A DNA stretch of 64,000 bases. Origin: UBA7477 sp045602925. Lineage in GTDB: Bacteria; Bacillota; Clostridia; Oscillospirales; Ruminococcaceae. A program made the position numbers and the translations under genes. Location of the stretch: NCBI GenBank assembly GCA_045602925.1, contig JAZSCN010000012.1, positions 1-64,000 of the forward strand. The letters run 5' to 3'. The notes below the pieces were generated by a model that was given only the letters and a program-made list of their open reading frames with translations, searched no databases and had not been told where the DNA came from. Positions 33,293 to 40,240 of this stretch are shown here, piece after piece (within the stretch, counting starts at the first letter, position 1; every line of letters begins with the position of its first letter).

Positions 33293-33432
33293 AAATAAAA
33301 CCCGCCTTTAGCAGGGTGGATAATGTTCTCCTTTTTGGTTCCTTGCTCCCAGCGTCCGTATCACTCACGGCAAAAGCGGTGGTGGCGGGAGGTCTGCAAT
33401 CCGCAAAAAGAGTAGAACTTCCTTTTATCAAG
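33293..33432 (-). ncRNA. Compact hairpin RNA, possibly 6S
   Basis: This is a minus-strand transcript of about 140 nt. TATAAT (33444-33439) is present; I find no good -35. Paired ends: GATAA (33429-33425) with TTATC (33323-33319), GTTCT (33418-33414) with AGAAC (33329-33325), CTTTTTG (33410-33404) with CAAAAAG (33337-33331), then CTCCC/GGGAG further in, leaving a central internal loop. The 3' end is an intrinsic terminator (ACCC...GGGT, 33317-33300) followed by T-rich sequence. The shape (long hairpin with central bubble, stand-alone, own terminator) is that of 6S RNA, which mimics an open promoter to sequester RNA polymerase. Naming it 6S is inference only. Confidence 0.55.
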
Positions 33433-33535
33433 TGTTGGATTATAAAAGCTGTGCACTCGCACAAGGCAGAAAAGTTGTTAAACTTATTGTATCACGAAAC
33501 AAGTTTAAAATCAACAGGTAAATCTAGCCTGAAAC

Positions 33536-33847
33536 TTATTCCTCTGAAGCATCCTCTTCTTCGTCGAACTCGAACATATCAGCAATTCTTTCCATAAACT
33601 TATTGCCGATTCTTTCATATTCTTCGTCGTCTTCGATAGAAGCCATAATTTCTTCGTCGCCGTCTACAATCTTCTTGAGAATTACAACCTCGCCATCAGA
33701 GTCAAGGTCTTCAGGATATGGAGTCAGAGCGAAGTAGGTTTCTCCCTCACATTCCATACAATCAAGCATCTCAAAAGTCTGCTCGTTGCCTTCGTCGTCA
33801 ACAAGTGTGTAAAGGTCAGGTGTATAATCGAGTTCATTATCAATCAT
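33536..33847 (-). CDS. DUF1292 family protein
   Basis: This 103-residue strongly acidic cytoplasmic protein shows the DUF1292 pattern 'YTLVDDEGNEQTFEMLDCMECEGETYFALTPY' and 'GEVVILKKIVDGDEEIMASIEDDEEYE', followed by an acidic tail. Function is not known for the family. GGAGG precedes ATG 33847. Transcription starts at a strong promoter and passes an attenuator-like hairpin before the gene. Confidence 0.9.
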   Translation of the reverse strand: MIDNELDYTPDLYTLVDDEGNEQTFEMLDCMECEGETYFALTPYPEDLDSDGEVVILKKIVDGDEEIMASIEDDEEYERIGNKFMERIADMFEFDEEEDASEE

Positions 33848-33873
33848 TGGTGTATCCTCCGTAACTTTAGTAT

Positions 33874-33895
33874 AAAAAATGCGGTATTTAACCGC
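33874..33895 (-). promoter_or_regulatory. Attenuator-like hairpin in the DUF1292 leader
   Basis: On minus, GCGGT (33895-33891) pairs with ACCGC (33885-33881), followed by ATTTTTTATA. It lies between promoter and start codon. A 5-bp stem with U-tract could act as a weak terminator or attenuator. Confidence 0.5.
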
Positions 33896-33907
33896 TACAA
33901 CACTTTT

Positions 33908-33936
33908 ATTATATCTTATTTATAAAAGAAAGTCAA
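33908..33936 (-). promoter_or_regulatory. Promoter of the DUF1292 gene
   Basis: The minus strand reads TTGACT (33936-33931), a 17-bp spacer and TATAAT (33913-33908). Confidence 0.85.
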
Positions 33937-33995
33937 GATGTTATCTGTAAAAGTAATGTTAAATAAAAAATATTATAAAATGTTGAAAAAAACTA

Positions 33996-34024
33996 TTGAC
34001 AAGTAACAAAAAGTATGGTATATT
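33996..34024 (+). promoter_or_regulatory. Promoter of the large noncoding RNA
   Basis: Perfect TTGACA (33996-34001), a 17-bp spacer and TATATT (34019-34024). It is divergent from the DUF1292 promoter 60 bp away, and places the transcript start near 34031. Confidence 0.88.
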
Positions 34025-34182
34025 ATACTCAAGGAAAGAGAAGGAACCTAGAGTACCTAAAGCTCAATCCTAAATCCTCAGAGGCTGTGAATAATATCGA
34101 AGCTGCAAATTATGCAAGATGCTTAAACAAGCAGTTTAGATACATAGATATTCTGAAATTACAATAGAAAGTGGTGAGTCCC

Positions 34183-34239
34183 GTGGACAGTGAAATCATA
34201 TCAATATGTTACCCGGGCAGCACAGAGGTTCTTAAATAA
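34183..34239 (+). other. Mini-ORF 1 within the large RNA
   Basis: GTG 34183 codes an 18-residue peptide to TAA 34237, with AAAGTGGTGAG upstream. Sequence context (GGTGAGTCC before the start) matches the repeated motifs of the RNA, so the resemblance to a ribosome site may be structural. Confidence 0.35.
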
Positions 34240-34399
34240 GGGGACAAAGAGTTCGGCAATAGTCGACGTGTTCGAAACATAACGTTTAAGAGAGAAGAAT
34301 CCGGAGGCTGCAACAGTAAGTTTTAGCAACTAGTTTATGCAAGCCGGGTACAAACTTTAAAATTGAATATATCAAATACCTTCAAATGAGGCGATTAAA

Positions 34400-34438
34400 A
34401 TGATTTTACGAATGCTGAGGAATAGATTCAACAAATAA
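34400..34438 (+). other. Mini-ORF 2 within the large RNA
   Basis: ATG 34400 codes a 12-residue basic peptide (MILRMLRNRFNK) to TAA 34436, with GAGGCG at 34389-34394 upstream. Confidence 0.3.
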
Positions 34439-34456
34439 TAATTAGGAGTGATTCCA

Positions 34457-34465
34457 ATGTACTAA
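34457..34465 (+). other. Two-codon mini-ORF 3 within the large RNA
   Basis: TAGGAG (34443-34448) precedes ATG TAC TAA. Two-codon ORFs behind a ribosome site are known in phage minigenes that stall ribosomes or deplete tRNA; whether this one is translated is unknown. Confidence 0.3.
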
Positions 34466-34520
34466 TTTGTGACACCCCAGCGCTCAGTATGAGAGGTAAT
34501 TAAGTTCAAGTAAATTATGA

Positions 34521-34664
34521 AAAGGTGAGTCCAATGAGATAGTTGCTTCGCAGGTGAAGTACAATTCCCAATGACTAAGTTAATAAGATTTTGGAGTGGT
34601 GCATATGAAAGTTAGCACTAAGCTTATGAATATTTAATCTGATAGGAGTGAGACCACCAGAAAC
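34521..34664 (+). repeat. First copy of the duplicated RNA domain
   Basis: It includes AAAGGTGAGTCC, a two-codon ORF (ATG AGA TAG at 34534), GGAGTG with ATG 34605 coding a 10-residue peptide to TAA 34635, and the terminal GGAGTGAGACCACCAGAAAC. GGTG (34524-34527) can pair with CACC (34655-34658), and CC (34531-34532) with GG (34645-34646), closing the domain. Compared with the second copy, the ends are near identical and the middle is diverged. Confidence 0.7.
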
Positions 34665-34695
34665 GTTAACTTAAATTTGAACAAAATCTGATTTG

Positions 34696-34840
34696 AAAGG
34701 TGAGTCCAATGGCTTAATTATAGCTTGGCAGAAATGCTAAGAAAGTGAAGATAAGTTTCTAAAAAAGGAGTGTTGTGTATGATTGTACGCAACGTATCGA
34801 ATCTGAATATCTAAGAGTTTGGAGTGAGACCACCAGAAAC
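34696..34840 (+). repeat. Second copy of the duplicated RNA domain
   Basis: It is offset by 174-176 nt from the first copy. It holds AAAGGTGAGTCC, a two-codon ORF (ATG GCT TAA at 34709), GGAGTG with ATG 34779 coding an 11-residue peptide to TAA 34812, and the same GGAGTGAGACCACCAGAAAC end. GGTG (34699-34702) pairs with CACC (34831-34834). Conserved ends, conserved mini-ORF positions and diverged interior point to selection on structure. Confidence 0.7.
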
Positions 34841-34865
34841 TTAAAGCTTAAATAGGACATGTTGA

Positions 34866-34892
34866 GAGCGAAGCGTTTGCTTCGCTCTTTTT
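34866..34892 (+). terminator. Intrinsic terminator of the large RNA
   Basis: GAGCGAAGC (34866-34874) and GCTTCGCTC (34879-34887) form a perfect 9-bp stem with a 4-nt loop, followed by five T. Confidence 0.93.
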
Positions 34893-34977
34893 GCGTAATT
34901 TATTTTGTGTCGCAAAGGTAGTTATTAATGCATATTATGTGTTATCAGAGGATGTTGCGTCTTCTGTTAATATAGAT

Positions 34978-35025
34978 ATGAGTCCGATGTACACAAGTGT
35001 GTTTCGGACTCATAATATTTTTTTA
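34978..35025 (+). terminator. Second terminator-like hairpin before rpe
   Basis: ATGAGTCCGA (34978-34987) pairs with TCGGACTCAT (35004-35013), with an inner ACAC/GTGT, followed by AATATTTTTTTATTT. It is a backup terminator of the large RNA or the end of an unseen short transcript from 34893-34977, where I see nothing else. Confidence 0.75.
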
Positions 35026-35044
35026 TTTATAGCTATTTCGACGA

Positions 35045-35073
35045 TTGACGAAATATGCGTTATGCGTTATAAT
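35045..35073 (+). promoter_or_regulatory. Promoter of rpe
   Basis: TTGACG (35045-35050), a 17-bp spacer and TATAAT (35068-35073). The transcript would have a short leader of about 30 nt. Confidence 0.8.
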
Positions 35074-35107
35074 AATACTATAAAGTCTTGATAAATAGGT
35101 GATGATT

Positions 35108-35758
35108 TTGAATATTAAAGTTTCTCCTTCACTTTTAAGTTGCGATTTTCTCCACCTAGGCGAAGAAATCAAACGTGCTGAAGCTAGTGGCGGTGATATG
35201 TTACATTTCGACGTAATGGACGGAATGTTTGTCAATAATATAAGCTTTGGTGTGCCGCTTCTTAAGGCGGTAAAAAAGATTTCAAGTGTACCACTCGATG
35301 TGCATCTTATGATATCTGAGCCAATTAGATATATTAAATCTTTTGCTGATGCAGGTGCGGATATTATAACATTTCATATTGAAGCCTGCAGTGATGTTGT
35401 TTCAACTATCGATGAAGTTAAAAAGTGTGGTAAAAAGGTCGGTATTTCTGTCAAGCCTTCTACACCAATCAATGAGGTTTTTAAGTATATAGAGCTTGTC
35501 GATATGGTTCTTATTATGACTGTAGAACCTGGCTTTGGTGGTCAGTCGTTTATTGACGATACTGTTGATAAGATAAAGTTCCTTAAGAAATACTGTATGG
35601 AGCTTAATCAGGTTGTAGATATTCAGGTAGATGGTGGGATTAACGATAATACTCTTAGTACAGTTATTGAAGCCGGCGCAAATGTAATTGTTTCTGGTTC
35701 GTATCTCTTTGGAGCAAAAGATATGTCAAAAGAAATAGCTAAGATAAAAAGCTTCTAA
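35108..35758 (+). CDS. rpe: Ribulose-phosphate 3-epimerase
   Basis: This pentose-phosphate enzyme interconverts ribulose-5-phosphate and xylulose-5-phosphate. TTG 35108 fits AGGTGA at 35097-35102; ATG 35102 is too close to it. The TIM-barrel motifs are 'SPSLLSCDFLHLGEEI', 'HFDVMDGMFVNNISFG' with metal-ligand His/Asp, 'LDVHLMIS', 'MTVEPGFGGQSF' and 'IQVDGGI'. About 216 residues, the usual length. It ends 20 nt into the convergent MecA-like gene, so the two 3' ends overlap. Confidence 0.95.
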   Translation: MNIKVSPSLLSCDFLHLGEEIKRAEASGGDMLHFDVMDGMFVNNISFGVPLLKAVKKISSVPLDVHLMISEPIRYIKSFADAGADIITFHIEACSDVVSTIDEVKKCGKKVGISVKPSTPINEVFKYIELVDMVLIMTVEPGFGGQSFIDDTVDKIKFLKKYCMELNQVVDIQVDGGINDNTLSTVIEAGANVIVSGSYLFGAKDMSKEIAKIKSF

Positions 35759-36296
35759 GCTGTGATATAGCATTGTTTTCTATAATCTTAACATAATTGT
35801 TATCGGTGTATAAGCTGTGTCCCTCAATGTAGTGACACAGCTCTTTTTCTTTTAAAAAGCTATTTTGAATATCTGTTTTATACTCGATAACCAAAACAAA
35901 CTTGCTTCCATCGGTTACTAATTGAGATGAGGAAAATATGCAAGGAAAGGTCTTTTTTATAAATTCCATAAGCTTATTAAAGTTTTCAAATATACAGTTT
36001 ATTGTTTTTGAATACTTTACTTGTGAGTAATTTTTCCTAGTCGCAAGCTTGTAGTAGCTTTTAATTTTTGATATGTATATTACGCCTGAATTCTCGGATT
36101 TTATCAGTTCAACGCTAATTTGACCATTTGTGAAGTTCATATTGTATTTTTCTTCAATAGACATAATTATTGAAGTTATAAAAATAGCAGAGTATAGGTC
36201 GCTTTTAAAAGCTTTTAAAGCTGACTCAAATTCGTCGGCAGCAGCCCTGTTTACTGTTATTTTAACAGAATTTCTGCTAATTCGCTCTGAATTCAT
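35739..36296 (-). CDS. MecA-like adaptor protein
   Basis: This 185-residue protein has an N-terminal pattern ('ERISRNSVKITVNRAAADEF') and C-terminal region ('FVLVIEYKTDIQNSFLKEKELCHYIEGHSLYTDN') that fit the MecA family, in which the adaptor brings substrates to ClpC for degradation. Similarity is moderate. GAGGTG precedes the start. Its 3' end overlaps that of rpe by 20 nt, an antisense arrangement. Confidence 0.6.
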   Translation of the reverse strand: MNSERISRNSVKITVNRAAADEFESALKAFKSDLYSAIFITSIIMSIEEKYNMNFTNGQISVELIKSENSGVIYISKIKSYYKLATRKNYSQVKYSKTINCIFENFNKLMEFIKKTFPCIFSSSQLVTDGSKFVLVIEYKTDIQNSFLKEKELCHYIEGHSLYTDNNYVKIIENNAISQLRSFLS

Positions 36297-36373
36297 TCAT
36301 TGCACCTCGTAATTTGTTTAATACATTATACTCAATAGTGAACTATAATGTTAAAATCAGGCAATGCTTTTTA

Positions 36374-36402
36374 TTGACATTTTTTATTCTATATAGTAGA
36401 AT
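36374..36402 (+). promoter_or_regulatory. Promoter of the gdpP-rplI-dnaB-tilS operon
   Basis: TTGACA (36374-36379), a 17-bp spacer and TAGAAT (36397-36402). Confidence 0.8.
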
Positions 36403-36437
36403 ATAAGTACTAATATGTTTGAGAGGCATTATGTATT

Positions 36438-38408
36438 ATGAAGAATAGTAATGTAATTCAATATCTAATCTTAACGGTGATTTCACTAACAGGTGTGTTA
36501 GCTTCTTGGAGTCTTTATAATATTCCATCGAAGTCTGAACTAGGCGCTGTTTTGCTTGCTGTTTCTATATGTGGCACGATAGTAGTTCTCGTGATGACTA
36601 TTATCTCATCAAATATGCTTAAAAAGTATATTATGAAAACTACTGCCCAAATTACTAAAACCGAAAAAGAGTCGCTTTATAATTTTCCTGCTCCGGTAGT
36701 AATTATTGACGAAAAGAAGCAGATTATTTGGGTTAACAAAGAGTTTGACAGCTCAGTTGAAAAAGAAGAAGCTGCCTACAGAATGTATATCGGTGATTTA
36801 GCTGAATTTGACTTTGAAAAGCTTTATTCTCCTAAGGGTAATATAATAAATCTTAATGATAAGTTCTATAGAGTTAAAGCAATCGAGAATAATAGTAATA
36901 ACACAACTCTTTCCATGGTCTACTTTGATGAAATTACGGATTATGTTGAACTCGACTTTGAGTATAATCAGTCAAGACCGTCTGTAATGCTTGTCGCTGT
37001 CGATAACTATGAGGACCTTCTGCAGAATCTCAGAGAAAGCGAAAAGGCAAACGTTTATGCCGAGCTCGAAAAACTTATGGAAACCTTCTTTGATTCTACT
37101 ACAGGTGTTGTAAAGAAGCTATCGGCTACACAATTTCTTATAGTTCTTGAGTACAGATATCTCAAGAAAATGCTTGATAATAGATTCCAGATTCTCGATA
37201 AAGCAAGAGAGATTTCAGTTGGCGAGCGCTCAACTGTTACTTTGTCAATCGGTGTTGGTCTTGGATGTAATACACTCGCTGAAAGTGCCGAATTTGCCAA
37301 GCAGGGTCTCGATATGTGCTTCGGTAGAGGTGGCGACCAGGCTGCTGTTAAAACTGAAAATGGCTTTGAGTTCTATGGTGGCGTTTCTAAGGGCGTTGAA
37401 AGACAAACTAAGGTTCGTACAAGAATGGTTGCTAGTGCAATTATGGAGCTTATCAACGAGAGCAGCAGAGTGTTCGTTATGGGACATAGCAATGCCGACC
37501 TCGATGCAATCGGTGCCGCAACAGGTTTATGTGCAGTAATAAGAAAGAATGGTACTGCTGCCTATGTCGTAGTTGACCCACAAAAGAATCTAGCATCACA
37601 GCTTATTGACTATATGTCAGATAAGGAAAAGGATAACTTCTTTGTAGAACCTAGTGTAGCATGTCAAAATGTTGATGAAAAGTCATTGCTCATAGTTGTG
37701 GATACTCACAATCCGGATTTTGTTGATAGTACTGAGCTTCTTGCAGCCTGCAAGAGAGTCGTTGTAATTGACCACCACAGAAGAATGGTTAAGTCGATTG
37801 ATAACCCTGTAATCTTCTATCACGAGCCTCACGCTTCGTCAGCATCAGAAATGGTTGCAGAGCTTGTTCAGTATTTCGGTAACAATTGTAAGCTTTCGGC
37901 TAATGAAGCTGAAGCACTTCTAGCTGGAATTATGCTTGATACAAAGAATTTTGTAATGAGAACAGGTGTAAGAACATTCGAGGCTGCCGCTTATCTTAGA
38001 AAGCTTGGTGCAGATACTGTATCCGTTAAGAATATGTTCGCAAGCTCTATAGAAACCTATCAGCAGAAATCTATGCTTATTACCAATTCCGAAATATATA
38101 AAGGTTGTGCCCTTGCTACAGCAAGAGCGACTTCTCCAACAATGCGAATAGCTGCACCACAGGCTGCAGATGAACTTCTTGGCATTTCCGGTGTCAATGC
38201 ATCGTTTGTTCTTTTTGAAACAGACGGAAAAATTAATATTTCAGCGAGAAGTCTCGGCAACTTTAATGTACAGCTTGTTATGGAGTCTCTTGGTGGTGGA
38301 GGACATCAGACAATGGCAGGTGCCCAGCTTAATACTTCACTTAGAGATGCTAGATATAGTTTGGTTGCTGCTATTGATGATTATATTGAAAAATCAACTA
38401 CTGTTTAA
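36438..38408 (+). CDS. gdpP: GdpP-family c-di-AMP phosphodiesterase
   Basis: This 656-residue membrane protein has two N-terminal membrane segments (about 8-28 and 38-58), a PAS-like region (about 75-150), a degenerate GGDEF domain ('CFGRGGDQAAVKT' in place of GGDEF), and a DHH/DHHA1 phosphodiesterase module. 'VMGHSNADLDAIGAA', 'VVVIDHHRRM' and 'SLGGGGHQTMAGAQL' hold the metal ligands and substrate site. It degrades c-di-AMP to pApA in the cytoplasm and so affects osmotic and cell-wall homeostasis. It is first in an operon with rplI, dnaB and tilS. Confidence 0.94.
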   Translation: MKNSNVIQYLILTVISLTGVLASWSLYNIPSKSELGAVLLAVSICGTIVVLVMTIISSNMLKKYIMKTTAQITKTEKESLYNFPAPVVIIDEKKQIIWVNKEFDSSVEKEEAAYRMYIGDLAEFDFEKLYSPKGNIINLNDKFYRVKAIENNSNNTTLSMVYFDEITDYVELDFEYNQSRPSVMLVAVDNYEDLLQNLRESEKANVYAELEKLMETFFDSTTGVVKKLSATQFLIVLEYRYLKKMLDNRFQILDKAREISVGERSTVTLSIGVGLGCNTLAESAEFAKQGLDMCFGRGGDQAAVKTENGFEFYGGVSKGVERQTKVRTRMVASAIMELINESSRVFVMGHSNADLDAIGAATGLCAVIRKNGTAAYVVVDPQKNLASQLIDYMSDKEKDNFFVEPSVACQNVDEKSLLIVVDTHNPDFVDSTELLAACKRVVVIDHHRRMVKSIDNPVIFYHEPHASSASEMVAELVQYFGNNCKLSANEAEALLAGIMLDTKNFVMRTGVRTFEAAAYLRKLGADTVSVKNMFASSIETYQQKSMLITNSEIYKGCALATARATSPTMRIAAPQAADELLGISGVNASFVLFETDGKINISARSLGNFNVQLVMESLGGGGHQTMAGAQLNTSLRDARYSLVAAIDDYIEKSTTV

Positions 38409-38429
38409 TTTTGAAAGGAATGTTTTGAT

Positions 38430-38876
38430 ATGAAGGTTATTTTGATAAAAGATGTTAAGGGTAGTGGAAAATCAGGTGATGTTATTAATGTTGCCGACGG
38501 ATATGCTAGAAATTTTCTCATAGGTAAGGGGCTCGCCGTTGAAGCTACTCCAAAGAATATAAATGAACTTAATGGGAAAAAAGCTTCTGCTCAGCACAAG
38601 CTTGACGTTGAAAAGGCTGAAAATCTCTCTATCAAGGAAAAGCTTGATGGCAAGGCAGTTTCAATAAAGGCTAAAGCCGGTCAGGGTGGTAAGCTTTTTG
38701 GCGCGATTACTGCACAAAATGTTTCTGACGCTATTTCTAAGGAATTCGGCATTTCAATCGAAAAGAAAAAGATTAATCTAAGCACAGAAATTAAATCGTT
38801 TGGCGACTTTACAGCTGAAATTAAGCTCTCTCAGGGCGTAAGCTTTAAAATGACAGTTAAGGCAGTTGAGGAATAA
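38430..38876 (+). CDS. rplI: 50S ribosomal protein L9
   Basis: This 148-residue ribosomal protein binds 23S rRNA. The N-terminal signature is 'KVILIKDVKGSGKSGDVINVADGYARNFLIGKGLA', followed by a long helix and a C-terminal domain with 'AKAGQGGKLFGAITAQNVSDAI'. GAAAGG precedes the ATG. Its stop codon overlaps the dnaB start (TAATG), so the two are translationally coupled, a common arrangement in Firmicutes. Confidence 0.97.
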   Translation: MKVILIKDVKGSGKSGDVINVADGYARNFLIGKGLAVEATPKNINELNGKKASAQHKLDVEKAENLSIKEKLDGKAVSIKAKAGQGGKLFGAITAQNVSDAISKEFGISIEKKKINLSTEIKSFGDFTAEIKLSQGVSFKMTVKAVEE

Positions 38877-40237
38877 TGGAGTTAAAAACAAATAATGATT
38901 TTCTGGGTCTTGAGCAACCTAACAGCGTAGAAGCCGAGCAGACTGTTCTGGGCAGTATGCTTGTCGATGCTGATGTTATTCCACTCGTAGTAGAGCTTGT
39001 TAAACCGGAATACTTCTATCAAGAAAATCATAAAAAGCTTTTTAGTATAATAGTAAGACTATTTTCTGTAGGCAGAGATATCGACTTTGTTGTACTTGTT
39101 AATGAATCAGTCGCAATGGGAATTTTCCAGACCGAAGCTATGGCGAAATCTTACCTTAGTGGAATTATGGAAGGTGTTCCATCAGTTTCTAATATTAGAA
39201 GCTATTGCGAGATTGTTGACCAAATGTACCAGAAGCGTACACTTATCGCTGCTGCTAATGATATACTCAAAATGTCGAGCGATTCTGCCGTAGATGCTCA
39301 AACCTTGCTGGATAGTGCAGAGCAGAAAATTTATGAGATTAGACAGGGAAGATTAACAGACGGCATGAGCCGAATTGATGATGTAATCGTTCCTGCTCTA
39401 GAGAAGCTCCAGCAAATCAGTGGTAAGGATAAGGAAAAATATCTCGGTACAAAAACGGGCTTTGAAAAACTTGATGCTGTTATGACAGGCCTTAATGATA
39501 CAGACCTTATCGTTCTTGCAGCAAGACCTGGTATGGGTAAGTCTGCATTTGCGCTTAACCTCGCTACAAATGTATGTAAGAAGCAAGGTTCAAGAAGTGT
39601 TGCTATTTTCTCATTAGAAATGGGTAAGGAACAGCTCGTTACAAGAATGCTTGCATCCGAAGCTCTAGTTAATAATAACTCACTGCGTTCCGGTATTATC
39701 GACCAGAATGAGTGGAAACAGCTTGCTAAGGGTGCTGATGAACTTGCGAAAATGCCGATTTATCTTGACGAAACCCCGGGCATAACTGTTCCTCAGATTA
39801 AAGCCAAGGCGAGAAGAATTCAAAACTGTGGTCTTGTAATTATCGACTACCTACAGCTTATGTCAAGCCCTAATAGACATACAAACAGAGTAACAGAAAT
39901 TTCTGAAATTACAAGACAGCTAAAGCTTATGGCTAAGGAACTTAAGATTCCTGTAATCATACTCTCACAGCTTAATCGTGGTGTTGAAGGCAGACCTGAT
40001 AAAAGACCAATGCTTTCAGACCTTCGTGAATCAGGCTCAATCGAACAAGATGCAGATATAATCCTGTTTCTATATAGAGATGGTTATTATAACAAGGATA
40101 GCCAGGACCAGCGTACCAGCGAATGTATCGTAGCTAAAAACCGTCACGGTTCAACCTCTACAGTAAAGCTTGGCTGGCTTGGTGAATACACTCTCTTTAG
40201 AAGCATTGATTATAGAGATGATGTAGATGTAGGTTAG
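38876..40237 (+). CDS. dnaB: Replicative DNA helicase DnaB
   Basis: This 453-residue hexameric helicase unwinds DNA at the replication fork. The N-terminal domain ('QPNSVEAEQTVLGSMLVDADVI') is followed by a RecA-like ATPase core with Walker A 'ARPGMGKSAF', 'SLEMGKEQL', Walker B 'LVIIDYLQLM' and 'DLRESGSIEQDADIILFLYRD'. Length is standard. There is no intein. Its start overlaps the rplI stop. Confidence 0.97.
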   Translation: MELKTNNDFLGLEQPNSVEAEQTVLGSMLVDADVIPLVVELVKPEYFYQENHKKLFSIIVRLFSVGRDIDFVVLVNESVAMGIFQTEAMAKSYLSGIMEGVPSVSNIRSYCEIVDQMYQKRTLIAAANDILKMSSDSAVDAQTLLDSAEQKIYEIRQGRLTDGMSRIDDVIVPALEKLQQISGKDKEKYLGTKTGFEKLDAVMTGLNDTDLIVLAARPGMGKSAFALNLATNVCKKQGSRSVAIFSLEMGKEQLVTRMLASEALVNNNSLRSGIIDQNEWKQLAKGADELAKMPIYLDETPGITVPQIKAKARRIQNCGLVIIDYLQLMSSPNRHTNRVTEISEITRQLKLMAKELKIPVIILSQLNRGVEGRPDKRPMLSDLRESGSIEQDADIILFLYRDGYYNKDSQDQRTSECIVAKNRHGSTSTVKLGWLGEYTLFRSIDYRDDVDVG

Positions 40238-40240
40238 TTT

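Larger units (their letters stand above)
34031..34892 (+). ncRNA. Large structured noncoding RNA, about 860 nt
   Basis: There is no long ORF. The unit runs from a consensus promoter to a strong terminator. CTCAATCCTA (34063-34072) pairs with TAGGA (34853-34857) plus TTGAG (34862-34866), closing a 790-nt domain. Another helix is GGCTGC (34305-34310) with GCAAGCC (34339-34345). Two domains of about 175 nt repeat in tandem (34521-34664 and 34696-34840), each starting AAAGGTGAGTCC and ending GGAGTGAGACCACC. Seven mini-ORFs have ribosome sites upstream. It is not recognisable as tmRNA, RNase P or SRP RNA. It could belong to ROOL/GOLLD-like large ornate RNAs, which I cannot confirm; function unknown. 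Confidence 0.75.

Noticed and set aside
34521..34840. CRISPR-like repeats in the noncoding region
   Set aside because: Only two long units with internal similarity, no short regular repeat and spacer structure, and no cas genes nearby.
34031..34892. tmRNA, RNase P RNA or SRP RNA identity for the large RNA
   Set aside because: I find no tRNA-like ends or tag ORF, no RNase P GAGGAAAGTCC core, and no SRP GGAA-loop domain.
34891..35091. 66-residue frame after the large RNA terminator
   Set aside because: It spans a hairpin terminator and the rpe promoter, has no ribosome site, and shows no protein-like pattern.
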